Part shown: one piece after another, positions 1 through 7,794 of the stretch
Layout: each line of letters opens with the position of its first letter
Position numbering within the stretch: position 1 is the first letter of the stretch
Source of the DNA: Planctomycetota bacterium
GTDB taxonomy: Bacteria > Planctomycetota > UBA8742 > UBA2392
Direction: 5' to 3'
DNA length: 59,874 bases
Assembly: GCA_022071975.1 (NCBI GenBank)
Contig: JAJVIO010000043.1
Span: 1 to 59,874 of the forward strand
Notes under the pieces: generated by a model
Database searches by the model: none
What the model saw: the letters and a program-made list of their open reading frames with translations, nothing else
Told to the model about the DNA's origin: nothing
Made by a program: the position numbers and the translations under genes

Positions 1-1
1 C

Positions 2-520
2 ATGCCGAGCGAAGATTACCATTCGTTCCCCGATGAAGACCTTGCGGCGGTGGTCGCGTACATCAAATCTCAGCCGCCGGTCAATCGCCCAAGCCAGGGG
101 CACTCGCTGGGGCCGATCGGCATGCTGCTGACCATCTCCGAGCCCGTATTCGCCTACGACAAGATCGACCACAAGGCCGAGCGCCCGAAGGCCGATCGCG
201 GCCCGACCAAGGAGTGGGGCAAGGTGATGATCGGCGCCTGCACGGGCTGCCACGGTGCGACGCTGTCAGGCGGCAAGATCCCGGGCGGCGACCCGAGCTG
301 GCCCGCGTCGCGCAACATCACGCCCGACCCGGAAACCGGGATCGGGAAATGGAGCTACGACGACTTCAAGAAGGCCCTGACCACCGGCGTGCGCCCGGAT
401 GGCACCGTGCTGCTTGAAATGATGCCCTGGAAAGCCTACGCAGGCATGAAAGAGGACGACATCAAGGCCATCTGGGAGTACCTGCAGACCGTACCAGCCA
501 AGCCCGCCGGCGGTCGCTAG
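2..520 (+). CDS. Cytochrome c domain protein, 5' end cut by window
   Basis: C-terminal part of a c-type cytochrome, probably periplasmic or membrane-attached electron transfer. A single CxxCH haem motif (CTGCH) lies at residues 80-84 of the visible part, with Met candidates for the distal ligand near residue 140 (EMMPW). Residues 1-30 look like the end of a preceding cytochrome domain, the usual LAAVVAYIKSQPPV helix followed by a proline linker. The gene therefore probably begins upstream of the window and encodes two or more haem domains. The ATG at base 2 is unlikely to be the true start. A terminator follows directly. The electron partner cannot be told from what is visible. Confidence 0.8.
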   Translation: MPSEDYHSFPDEDLAAVVAYIKSQPPVNRPSQGHSLGPIGMLLTISEPVFAYDKIDHKAERPKADRGPTKEWGKVMIGACTGCHGATLSGGKIPGGDPSWPASRNITPDPETGIGKWSYDDFKKALTTGVRPDGTVLLEMMPWKAYAGMKEDDIKAIWEYLQTVPAKPAGGR

Positions 521-533
521 GTCAACAGGACTG

Positions 534-562
534 GAAGGCCCCGCTTCTGCGGGGCCTTTTCT
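534..562 (+). terminator. Rho-independent terminator after cytochrome c gene
   Basis: A perfect 10-bp stem (AAGGCCCCGC / GCGGGGCCTT) with a TTCT loop is followed by TTCTTT. It lies 14 bases after the stop codon of the cytochrome gene. Confidence 0.85.
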
Positions 563-624
563 TTGGGCTGTCAGGGCCGATCATGGGTCGATACACTGGC
601 CGGCTGATCTGCGGTGGGGGATGC

Positions 625-2376
625 ATGGCATCGAAGTTGCGTTGGGGATTAGTGCTGGTGGCTGTCTGCTTTTCGGCGTTCCTGAGCCATGCTGAGGATG
701 CGCCCGAGGCCGCAGCCTCCGCGCTGCCCCAGCCGGTGCGCGAGTACCTGGCCAAGAGCCACTTCGGTAACTGCGACCCCGGTGACGGGCAGATCGACAA
801 GGCAGTCGAGCGGCTCAGCGTGCCCGAGGCCATGCTGGCCCACATCCGGCTCAACAAGTGGGAGGCCGGGCAGCTCGACAAGTTCGCAACCAGCAAGTTG
901 CACCTGCTGGTCAAGACGCCGGGCGGCGAGACGCGCTCGGTGGTGTTTCGCGACGGGCGCAAACGCAGCGACCGCAAGCTGAGCCCCGAGCGCGAGCGCG
1001 TGCTGCGTCGCCTGTACGGCGACGCGGCCTTCAGCGCCCCGGAAGCCGAGGCCCTGCGCGACGCGCGGCGCAAGCTTGACCCGTCAAGGGTGCTGGAAAA
1101 CGCCATCACCGCGCTGGACGAAAAGCACCAGCTTGATCCCGACACGCTCAAGCGCGCCCGCGAAAACCTGGTCAAGGCCAAGGGCGGCGGCAGCGAGCTG
1201 GCCATCGCACTGCAGGCCCTGGGCGAATCCGAACACGCGCTGGAGAACCGCTGGGCCGGCATCTGGCTGATCTCGCGCCTCGACGTGATGGACTTCGACC
1301 GCGAAGACAGCAGCCTCAGCGTCAGCGACCTCCAGACCATGGACGCCCGCAGCTTCTACGAGAACGTCTTCTACGCCACCAAGGCGCGCCTCGACTTCCC
1401 CTGGGGCGCCAAGTGCGACGACCACAACTTCCTGCAACAGGTGCTGTCGCCGCGCGGAACCGGCGAGCCCCTGCAGCGCTGGCGCCGCCACTTCTACGAG
1501 GCGCTTGAGCCTGAGTTGCGAGACCTTAAAGAGGAAGACGCCGCCAGGGCCGCCGCGCTCGCCCGCGACGCCGCCTACGACTTCTTCCAGTACGAGGGCG
1601 ACACCACCTGGGAAGACTTCGGCATGCTGACCGCGCTCGCCGTGCATGAGGGCCGCTGCGAGGACTGCAGCAACGTCGAGAACTGCATGCTGCGCGCCGC
1701 GGGCTTCCCGGCCGCGCAGGCCTTCACCCCCTGGTGGGGCCACGCCGACGGCAACCACGCCTGGACGGTGATCCCAAGCCTCGACGGCGGCAAGCACGGC
1801 GACGGCGGGCGCGGCGTCAAGGTCTACCTCAAGACCTGGGACAAGCTGGAGGACATCACGGCCGCCAACACGCCGGTCACCGAGTTCAGCCTCGAGCTGG
1901 ATGAAGGCGTGAAGGGCGAGAAGGCCGCCCTGTGCGTCTGGAACCACGACGAGTGGCGGGTGGTCGCGCGCAGCAAGCTGGAAGGGCGTGCGGTGACTTT
2001 CAAGGATGTCGGCCGCAGCCGCAACTTCCTGCTGCTGGTACGGGCCGACGACAGCGCCGACCGGCTGCTGACGCTGATCGACGGCAAAGCGATCGAGCTG
2101 GCCAACCCGGCGGGCTCCGAGCCGGGCGAGGGCGCGTTTGCCTGCGCGCTCGAGAAAGCCTGCGACCTGGGCGAGTTCCAGCCGGACGCCGAGTACGAAG
2201 TGCAGGTGCACACCGCCGGTGGCTGGCAGGCAATTGAGTCCGAGCGCGTGGCCACCGGCGCGTTGAGCTTCCAGTGCGACCCGATGCGCCTGTATCGCAT
2301 CATGGGCGAGGGCATCAACAGCCGCCCCTTCACGGCCGCCAAGTCAGACGAAGGCCCCAAGCTGACCAGGTTCTAG
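625..2376 (+). CDS. Secreted transglutaminase-like superfamily protein
   Basis: 583-residue exported protein with a transglutaminase/cysteine-protease-like core. A signal peptide (MASKLRWGLVLVAVC, cleavage after SHA) supports the start at 625 rather than 583; GGTGGGGG lies just before it. The core has Cys345 in a GRCEDC motif, followed by MLRAAGFPA (compare the transglutaminase pattern G-x-C-x-D-x-A...LRAxGIPAR), then His378 in GNHAWTVI. The catalytic Asp is likely in the following segment near residues 395-415. The N-terminal 330 residues are helical and charged. The C-terminal 170 residues look like beta-sandwich material. Family members can be peptidases, cross-linkers or inactive; substrate unknown. 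It stands alone in its transcription unit. Confidence 0.75.
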   Translation: MASKLRWGLVLVAVCFSAFLSHAEDAPEAAASALPQPVREYLAKSHFGNCDPGDGQIDKAVERLSVPEAMLAHIRLNKWEAGQLDKFATSKLHLLVKTPGGETRSVVFRDGRKRSDRKLSPERERVLRRLYGDAAFSAPEAEALRDARRKLDPSRVLENAITALDEKHQLDPDTLKRARENLVKAKGGGSELAIALQALGESEHALENRWAGIWLISRLDVMDFDREDSSLSVSDLQTMDARSFYENVFYATKARLDFPWGAKCDDHNFLQQVLSPRGTGEPLQRWRRHFYEALEPELRDLKEEDAARAAALARDAAYDFFQYEGDTTWEDFGMLTALAVHEGRCEDCSNVENCMLRAAGFPAAQAFTPWWGHADGNHAWTVIPSLDGGKHGDGGRGVKVYLKTWDKLEDITAANTPVTEFSLELDEGVKGEKAALCVWNHDEWRVVARSKLEGRAVTFKDVGRSRNFLLLVRADDSADRLLTLIDGKAIELANPAGSEPGEGAFACALEKACDLGEFQPDAEYEVQVHTAGGWQAIESERVATGALSFQCDPMRLYRIMGEGINSRPFTAAKSDEGPKLTRF

Positions 2377-2404
2377 CGCGCCACAATGTTTAGTCCGCAT
2401 ACAC

Positions 2405-2424
2405 AGGGCCCCGAAAGGGGCCCT
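2405..2424. terminator. GC-rich hairpin downstream of 625-2376
   Basis: An AGGGCCCC/GGGGCCCT stem with a GAAA loop lies 29 bases after the stop. There is no clear T-run on either side, so termination is plausible but not certain. Confidence 0.45.
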
Positions 2425-2429
2425 CTAAG

Positions 2430-2453
2430 GTAGCCGGGCGCGTAAGCGCCCGG
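2430..2453 (+). repeat. REP-like hairpin with 5' GTAG foot
   Basis: GTAG is followed directly by a perfect 8-bp stem CCGGGCGC / GCGCCCGG with loop GTAA. This is the layout of repetitive extragenic palindromes mobilised by RAYT transposases: a GTAG foot 5' of a GC-rich hairpin. A RAYT-type remnant exists at 23894-24211 in the same window. Confidence 0.6.
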
Positions 2454-2474
2454 ATGCTGGTTCGTCGCGAGCAG

Positions 2475-2531
2475 GCGCCCGAAGGGCCGCCGAATGCGTG
2501 CGTCACACCGAATAGGCGGCCCTTCGGGCGC
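2475..2531. repeat. 17-bp perfect inverted repeat
   Basis: GCGCCCGAAGGGCCGCC at 2475-2491 is the exact reverse complement of 2515-2531, separated by 23 bases. The imperfect pairing extends outward a few bases. It sits between two REP-like hairpins. Confidence 0.8.
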
Positions 2532-2552
2532 GCGAGGATGCGCGTTGAAAAA

Positions 2553-2598
2553 CCGGGGGCTGACGCCCCCGGCTACGGTAGCCGGGCCCTTCGGGCCG
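2553..2598. repeat. Pair of REP-like hairpins facing each other (BIME-like)
   Basis: Hairpin CCGGGGGC-TGAC-GCCCCCGG is followed by CTAC, the complement of a GTAG foot. One base later GTAG opens a second hairpin on the other strand (GGCCC-TTC-GGGCC). Two REPs with GTAG feet in opposite orientation form the mosaic arrangement known as a BIME. The pair lies just downstream of the 2615-3370 gene. Confidence 0.6.
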
Positions 2599-2614
2599 AT
2601 AGGAGACGGGCGTA

Positions 2615-3370
2615 TCAGGACAACCCGCGCCACTTGCGGTCTTCTTCGAACTCTTCCTCGGACATGACCTGCTTGCCGAGCACCTCCTCGAAGGTCCGCT
2701 TGGCGCCGCGGGTTTCGGCGCCCTCGTTGAACAGGCGGCTGACCACGTCCAGCAGCTTCCACAGTTGCTCCGGCGTGCTGCCGGTGTTCAGCGCCCCCTG
2801 CACGTGCCCCTTCAACTGCGGCGCGACATCCAGCGGTATCAGCGACGCCACGATGCACAGGCTGCGCTGGCGCGGCTCCAGCAGCGGGCGCGAAAGCACG
2901 CGGCCGTAGCCTTCCACGATGGCCCAGTCGGCGAGGTCGGGGCTGTTGGAGCGCGCGAAGCGGTCGATCTGCTCGGCCCTGTCTTTGTAGATCAGGTCGA
3001 ACAGCTCGCGCCCGCGCTTGCGGAACAGGGCGGGGTCGTCGCCTTCCAGCGGCTCGTCGCGCAGCTTGATCTCGCCGCTCAACGGGTTGCCGGCCTTCTT
3101 GCAGGCGTCCTTGAAGGCGGCCAGCGCGTTGAGTGCGCGCGGGTAACCGGCGAACAGGTGGGTCTGCAGGATGGCCTCGCGCATCAGCTCGGGCTCGGGG
3201 CGCGGATCCAGCTTCAGCGTTGCGTCGAACAGGCGGCGGCAGTGCTCGCCATGGCCGTCGGCCGTGATGGCGGCGCACATGGCCAGCACGGCGTCCACCT
3301 GCGAGAGCGGGTCAATGCCGGTCAGCAGGAAGGCGATGGTCGCAGTCTCAACTCGTTTGGCGATAGGCAT
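2615..3370 (-). CDS. Carboxymuconolactone decarboxylase-like protein
   Basis: 251-residue cytoplasmic all-helical protein. The layout and segments such as ELMREAILQTHLFAGYPRALNALAAFKDA (shown at residues about 60-90 as a helical pair) resemble the carboxymuconolactone decarboxylase/AhpD-like fold. A second similar helical unit near residues 165-215 (DWAIVEGYGRVL, then SLCIVASLIPLD) suggests an internal duplication. The usual CxxC of AhpD-type peroxidases is not seen, so a redox role is not supported. The start at 3370 (MPIAKRVE) is chosen because upstream codons are read in the neighbouring cinA. It lies 20 bases downstream of the cinA stop in the same direction, so the two may be cotranscribed. 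Confidence 0.65.
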   Translation of the reverse strand: MPIAKRVETATIAFLLTGIDPLSQVDAVLAMCAAITADGHGEHCRRLFDATLKLDPRPEPELMREAILQTHLFAGYPRALNALAAFKDACKKAGNPLSGEIKLRDEPLEGDDPALFRKRGRELFDLIYKDRAEQIDRFARSNSPDLADWAIVEGYGRVLSRPLLEPRQRSLCIVASLIPLDVAPQLKGHVQGALNTGSTPEQLWKLLDVVSRLFNEGAETRGAKRTFEEVLGKQVMSEEEFEEDRKWRGLS

Positions 3371-3390
3371 GGTTGCAGGATAACAACGGG

Positions 3391-4689
3391 TTACGTCGGC
3401 GGCGCTACCCAGTGGGTGATAGTCTCCGGCAGCTTGCCGTGCAGGGCCGCGAGGCGCAGGGTGTTGATGGCCGTTCTGGCCGTGCGCCACTTCACCAGTT
3501 GGCGATCGCCGGGTACCCGCAGGTGCCAGGCCTTGCATTGCCCGCCCATGGCGGCCGCGAGCCATACTGTGCCGACCGGCTTCTCTTCGCTGCCGCCGCT
3601 GGGTCCGGCGATGCCGGTGACCGCAACGACGATGTCGGGGCGCTGTTCGGCGGGCCATTGCGCAAGCAGGCCGCCGGCCATTTCAAGGGCGGTCTGCTGA
3701 CTGACCGCGCCGTGGGCCTTCAGCGTGGCTTCTTTCACGCCGAGGCGCTTGACCTTGGCGGCATCACTGTAGGTCACGGCGCTCTCTAGCAGCACGTCGC
3801 TGCTGCCCGGCACGTTGGTCAGCAGGTGGGCGATCATCCCGCCCGTGCAACTCTCGGCGCAGGCGACTTTCAGGCCTTTCTCGGCCAGCAGCTTCACCGT
3901 GCAAGCCTCCAGCTCGATGTCTCCCTCTGCGAACACCAGGTCGCCAAGCTCGGCCCTTGCCGCGTCCAGTATCGGCTGCAGCACCTTGTCGGCCTCGGCC
4001 TGGTCCTCGGCCGGCAGGCGCCAGCGCAGGCGCATCACGGCGTCGTCAACCAGGATCGCGCCCTCGGCCTCGCGGCTTTCCAGCAGGGCCTTCACGCGCA
4101 GGTCCAGGTCACTTTCGGGAATGCCGAACACGCGCAGCTCGCGGCTGAAGTAGCGTTGGCCGATGCCGAACTGCTCGATGATCGCGGCCCGCATCTCCTC
4201 GGCCCAGATGCCCTTCAACTCGCGCGGCACGCCGGGCAACACCGCGATGCCGCCTTCGCCCTGCCGCAGCAGGAAGCAGCTGGCGGTGCCGAAGGCGTTG
4301 GGGATGAACATGGCCCCGTCAGGCCGCATGCACTGGCGCTCGCTGCCTTCCGGGAACTTGCGGCCCATGGCGGCGTAGCGCTCGTGGAGTCGAGCAAGCG
4401 CGTCGTGGTCGAGCTTGAGCTCGAGGCCCAGGGCCCGCGCGGCGGCCTGGCGGGTGCGGTCGTCCACGGTGGGCCCGATGCCGCCGGTGGTGATGACCAG
4501 CAGGCCTTCGCTGAGTGCGGTTTTCAGGCGATAGGCAAGATCGTCTTCGCGGTCGCTGACGGCCAGGTGGTAGGCGACGTCGAAGCCCAGCTCGGACAGT
4601 TCACGAGCCAGCCAGGCCGAGTTGGTGTTCACGATGAAGCCGTGGACCACCTCGTTGCCGATGGAAATGATGCACGCGCGTCGGGCCAT
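3391..4689 (-). CDS. cinA: CinA: nicotinamide-nucleotide amidohydrolase family protein
   Basis: 432-residue two-domain CinA. Residues 1-170 are the molybdopterin-binding-like (MoCF) domain, with IISIGNEVVHGFIVNTNSAWLA and TTGGIGPTVDDRT. Residues about 265-425 form the PncC-like deamidase domain, with CAESCTGGMIAHLLTNVPGS and AVTGIAGPSGGSEEKPVGTV split across the active site. The family hydrolyses NMN to nicotinic acid mononucleotide in pyridine nucleotide salvage, and in many bacteria handles ADP-ribose-type substrates. Length is normal for the family (about 410-430). The start MARRACII at 4689 is chosen; an in-frame extension further upstream runs antisense through lpxH and is rejected. Confidence 0.93.
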   Translation of the reverse strand: MARRACIISIGNEVVHGFIVNTNSAWLARELSELGFDVAYHLAVSDREDDLAYRLKTALSEGLLVITTGGIGPTVDDRTRQAAARALGLELKLDHDALARLHERYAAMGRKFPEGSERQCMRPDGAMFIPNAFGTASCFLLRQGEGGIAVLPGVPRELKGIWAEEMRAAIIEQFGIGQRYFSRELRVFGIPESDLDLRVKALLESREAEGAILVDDAVMRLRWRLPAEDQAEADKVLQPILDAARAELGDLVFAEGDIELEACTVKLLAEKGLKVACAESCTGGMIAHLLTNVPGSSDVLLESAVTYSDAAKVKRLGVKEATLKAHGAVSQQTALEMAGGLLAQWPAEQRPDIVVAVTGIAGPSGGSEEKPVGTVWLAAAMGGQCKAWHLRVPGDRQLVKWRTARTAINTLRLAALHGKLPETITHWVAPPT

Positions 4690-4739
4690 GATTGCAGTCT
4701 CGTTTGCACGGCCCAATCTGCAAGGCCGGCGGAATCTAT

Positions 4740-4761
4740 CCAAAATCCAAAATCCAAAATC
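4740..4761 (+). repeat. Heptamer array, unit CCAAAAT
   Basis: Three perfect copies of CCAAAAT lie at 4740-4760, between divergent cinA and lpxH. The same word occurs on the other strand (ATTTTGG) inside the array at 29001-29028. Confidence 0.8.
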
Positions 4762-4785
4762 ATGAATCGTCGCTAAACTCGGCCC

Positions 4786-5589
4786 ATGCCCGAGTTCGAT
4801 GGCGTAATCTTCTCCGACCTGCACTTGTCCGAAGACAAGCCGCGGCTCAACGCGCTGTTTGAAGCCTTCGTGCAACGGGTCGAAGGCACGCCCGAGGTCG
4901 CCTGCCTTGGCGACCTGGCCGAGTACTGGATCGGGCGCAAGCACCTGCAGTCCGAGCAAGGCCGGCACGTGTTCGAGTTGATGGCTCGGCTGGCAAAGCC
5001 CGCCCGGCGTGCGATCTGGGTCAGCGGCAACCGCGACCACATGTTCAAAGGCACCGCGCGCAAGGCCGGCTATCAAACCTATCGCAACCGCTACGTCGGC
5101 GAGTTCTGCGGCACGCCCTGCGACCTGGAACACGGTGACCTGTTCTGCACCAACGACCGCGTCTACCAGCGCTTCCGCCTGTGGTTCCGGAACACGCCCT
5201 GGGGGCTGCTCGGAGAGCTGTTCTCGGCCGAGCGCGCGCACCGCCTGTGCCAGTACATGCGCAGCAAAAGCCAGGGCGAGTTCGCGCGCAAAGACCCCGA
5301 GCACTTCGGCATCCAGCCCGAGCCGGTGAAGCGCCTTGTGTCTCGCGGCGCCAGGGTCATTGTATGCGGTCATGTTCATACACCCTTCTCCCGGGACTAT
5401 GCGGCCGATGGCAGTACCGGCCGCCTGTACGTGACCAGCGACTGGCGCGAAGACGGCGCCGTGGTATGCGTAGTGAAGGGCGGCGAGTTCAAGCTGATGC
5501 GCTTTGACGGGCGCGACTTCCACGAGTTCGACGCGCCCGAAAAGCAGGGGATTTACTCACTGGAGCTGGCCGGCAAGGCCGATTCTTAG
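4786..5589 (+). CDS. lpxH: UDP-2,3-diacylglucosamine diphosphatase
   Basis: 267-residue calcineurin-like phosphoesterase matching LpxH, which hydrolyses UDP-2,3-diacylglucosamine to lipid X and UMP in lipid A synthesis at the inner face of the membrane. All metal-site motifs are present: SDLHL (10-14), GDLAEYWIG (about 43; LpxH also has Glu where other phosphoesterases have Asp), GNRDH (about 80), HGDLFCTND (about 111) and GHVHTP (about 196). The segment HGDLFCTNDRVYQRFR closely parallels enterobacterial LpxH. It is two bases upstream of hldE on the same strand, so lipid A and heptose genes form one operon. Confidence 0.9.
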   Translation: MPEFDGVIFSDLHLSEDKPRLNALFEAFVQRVEGTPEVACLGDLAEYWIGRKHLQSEQGRHVFELMARLAKPARRAIWVSGNRDHMFKGTARKAGYQTYRNRYVGEFCGTPCDLEHGDLFCTNDRVYQRFRLWFRNTPWGLLGELFSAERAHRLCQYMRSKSQGEFARKDPEHFGIQPEPVKRLVSRGARVIVCGHVHTPFSRDYAADGSTGRLYVTSDWREDGAVVCVVKGGEFKLMRFDGRDFHEFDAPEKQGIYSLELAGKADS

Positions 5590-5591
5590 GT

Positions 5592-7100
5592 ATGAGCACC
5601 GCAGACCTGATCGAGATCATTGACGCGCTCGGCAAGCCCAAAGTCGCCGTGGTGGGCGACCTGATCCTTGACCACTACGTGTTCGGCGCCGTCTCGCGCA
5701 TCAGCCCGGAGGCGCCGATCCCAGTGCTGCACGTGCGCAAGGAAGAAGACCGCCTGGGCGGCGCGGCCAACGTGGCCGCCAACATCCTGAGCCTGGGCGG
5801 GCGCAGCACGCTTGTCGGCGCCATCGGTCGCGACGAGCCGGGCTCGCGCTTTCGCAAGCTGGCCCAGGCCGCCCGCGGCCTTGAGCTGGACGCGGCCCTG
5901 ACGCGCTCACGACCCACGGTGCTGAAGACCCGCATGGTCAGCCAAAACCAGCAGATGCTGCGGGTGGACCGCGAATCTTCAGGCGCGCTGCTGGCAGACG
6001 AGCTGCAGGACGTGTCCGCCCGCGCGCTCAAGGCGCTTCATGGCGTGGGCGCGCTGGTGCTCAGTGACTACGGCAAAGGCGTAGTCACACCCGCCAGCGC
6101 CCAGGCGCTGATCGCGCAAGCCGCCAAGGCCGGCGTGCCGGTGATCGTGGACCCCAAGGGCCGCGACTACTCGCGCTACAAGGGCGCCACGGCCGTGACC
6201 CCCAACCGCAGCGAAGCCGAAGCCGCCACCGGCATCGACTGCAGCAGCATGGAGGGCGTCGAGGAAGCCGGGCGCCTGCTGTGCAAGCAACTCAAGCTGA
6301 AGGCGGCCGTGATCACGCTCAGCGCCGAGGGCGTGGCGGTGATCCCCGCGCGCGGCCAGATGGCGCACTTCCCGGCCCAGGCCCGCAGCGTGTACGACGT
6401 GACCGGCGCCGGCGACACCTTCATCGCCGCGTTCGCGATGTGCGTGGCGGCCGGGGCCGACTTCAACACCGCGGCGCGGGCGGCCAACTACGCGGCGGCC
6501 TTGAAGGTCGCGCGCTTCGGGGCCGTGGCCATCACGCGTGAAGAGCTGCGGCGCAGCGTGATCAGCGCCCATGAGGGCTTCGACCACGCGGGCAAGGTGG
6601 TGACGCACGCCGAACTGGTCGAGGCGCTGGGCGAGCACCGCAAGCGCGGCGAGCAGATCGTGTTCACCAACGGCTGCTTCGACCTGCTGCACCAGGGCCA
6701 CGTGACGTACCTGAACTTCTGCCGCGGACAGGGCGACGTGGTGGTGATCGGCCTCAACAGCGACGCCAGCGTGCGCCGCCTGAAGGGCCCGACGCGCCCG
6801 GTGAACGAGGCCGAGGCGCGCGCCCGCGTGCTGGCGGCGTTGAGCGACGTGGACTACGTGACCGTGTTCGAGGACGACACGCCAGAGAAGCTGATCCGCA
6901 AGGTGAAGCCCGACGTGCTGGTGAAAGGCGAAGACTGGTCCGGCAAGCGCGTGGCGGGCGCCGACTTCGTGGAATCCAACGGCGGGCGCGTGGTGTTCGC
7001 CCCGCTGGTGCAGGGCAAGAGCACCAGCAAGATCATCGAGAAGGCGAAGGGCGGGAACAGGAGCCCGGAGCGCAAGCGACGGGTAAAGGTGACGAAGTAA
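5592..7100 (+). CDS. hldE: Bifunctional heptose-7-phosphate kinase / heptose-1-phosphate adenylyltransferase
   Basis: 502-residue fusion enzyme making ADP-heptose precursors for LPS inner core. The N-terminal ribokinase-type domain (1-325) has GGAANVAANIL and the catalytic DVTGAGDTF motif (about 268-276). The C-terminal cytidylyltransferase-fold domain (350-490) has FTNGCFDLLHQGHVTYL, with the HxGH-type HQGH, and later LVKGEDW. It is slightly longer than enterobacterial HldE (about 477) because of a basic tail (GGNRSPERKRRVKV). It overlaps gmhA by one base (TAATG), typical of translational coupling. Confidence 0.95.
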   Translation: MSTADLIEIIDALGKPKVAVVGDLILDHYVFGAVSRISPEAPIPVLHVRKEEDRLGGAANVAANILSLGGRSTLVGAIGRDEPGSRFRKLAQAARGLELDAALTRSRPTVLKTRMVSQNQQMLRVDRESSGALLADELQDVSARALKALHGVGALVLSDYGKGVVTPASAQALIAQAAKAGVPVIVDPKGRDYSRYKGATAVTPNRSEAEAATGIDCSSMEGVEEAGRLLCKQLKLKAAVITLSAEGVAVIPARGQMAHFPAQARSVYDVTGAGDTFIAAFAMCVAAGADFNTAARAANYAAALKVARFGAVAITREELRRSVISAHEGFDHAGKVVTHAELVEALGEHRKRGEQIVFTNGCFDLLHQGHVTYLNFCRGQGDVVVIGLNSDASVRRLKGPTRPVNEAEARARVLAALSDVDYVTVFEDDTPEKLIRKVKPDVLVKGEDWSGKRVAGADFVESNGGRVVFAPLVQGKSTSKIIEKAKGGNRSPERKRRVKVTK

Positions 7101-7690
7101 TGGCCAAGACTTCCATCCGGGATGAGTTTGCCCAGCAGCTCAACGCCAGCGCCGAGCTGAAGCGCAAGCTGGCCGAAACCCAGGGCGACGCCATGGCGCA
7201 GATCGCGGTCGCGATCGTGGACGCCTTCCGCAACGGCCACCGCGTGTACTGGTGCGGCAACGGCGGCAGCTTCACGGACGCCCACCACATCGTGGGCGAG
7301 CTGGTGGGCAAGTACGGTTATGACCGCCCGCCGCTGCCCAGCTTCGTGCTGGGGGCCGGCGTGGCCAGCCTGACGGCCATTGCCAACGACTACGGCTACG
7401 AGCACATCTTCAGCCGCGAGGTCAAGGCCTGCGTGCAGGCCGGCGACGTGGTGGTCGGCCTGACCACCAGCGGCAACAGCCGCAACGTGTGCGACGCGCT
7501 GGCCGCGGCCCAGGAGCTGGGAGCGCTGACGATCGGCTTCAGCGGCGAAAAGAAGGCCCGCATCGACGAGGTGAGCGACCTGGTGCTGCACGTGCCGAGC
7601 ACGCTGACGCCGCGCATCCAGGAGTGCCACATCACGGTGGGGCACGTGATCTGCGACCTGGTCGAAAAGCACCTGTTCCCGAAGGGCTGA
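7100..7690 (+). CDS. gmhA: Phosphoheptose isomerase (SIS domain)
   Basis: 196-residue GmhA converting sedoheptulose 7-phosphate to D-glycero-D-manno-heptose 7-phosphate, the step before HldE. Motifs: CGNGGSFTDAHHIVGEL (substrate and zinc region, about 50-66), TTSGNSRNV (about 120) and RIQECHITVGHVICDL (about 174-189), holding the Gln/His metal ligands. Third gene of lpxH-hldE-gmhA. The heptose phosphatase gmhB and epimerase hldD are not adjacent. Confidence 0.93.
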   Translation: MAKTSIRDEFAQQLNASAELKRKLAETQGDAMAQIAVAIVDAFRNGHRVYWCGNGGSFTDAHHIVGELVGKYGYDRPPLPSFVLGAGVASLTAIANDYGYEHIFSREVKACVQAGDVVVGLTTSGNSRNVCDALAAAQELGALTIGFSGEKKARIDEVSDLVLHVPSTLTPRIQECHITVGHVICDLVEKHLFPKG

Positions 7691-7692
7691 AT

Positions 7693-7775
7693 GGCGGCTG
7701 GTGGCTGGTGATTGGTGGCTGGTGGTCAACAGGCGGCATTCAGCACAGCGTTGGTAGTCTCCCGGCAACCGGCAA
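7693..7775 (+). repeat. Heptamer arrays GGTGGCT and CCGGCAA
   Basis: Five consecutive 7-base units GGCGGCT, GGTGGCT, GGTGATT, GGTGGCT, GGTGGTC span 7693-7727. Two perfect copies of CCGGCAA lie at 7762-7775. This fills the spacer between gmhA and the ChaN-like gene. Confidence 0.75.
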
Positions 7776-7794
7776 CTGAACACCCTCGCTACTC

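Noticed and set aside
4690-5523. N-terminal extension of cinA
   Set aside because: The open frame continues upstream through the antisense of lpxH, but CinA proteins begin at the MARRACII site and length matches without the extension.
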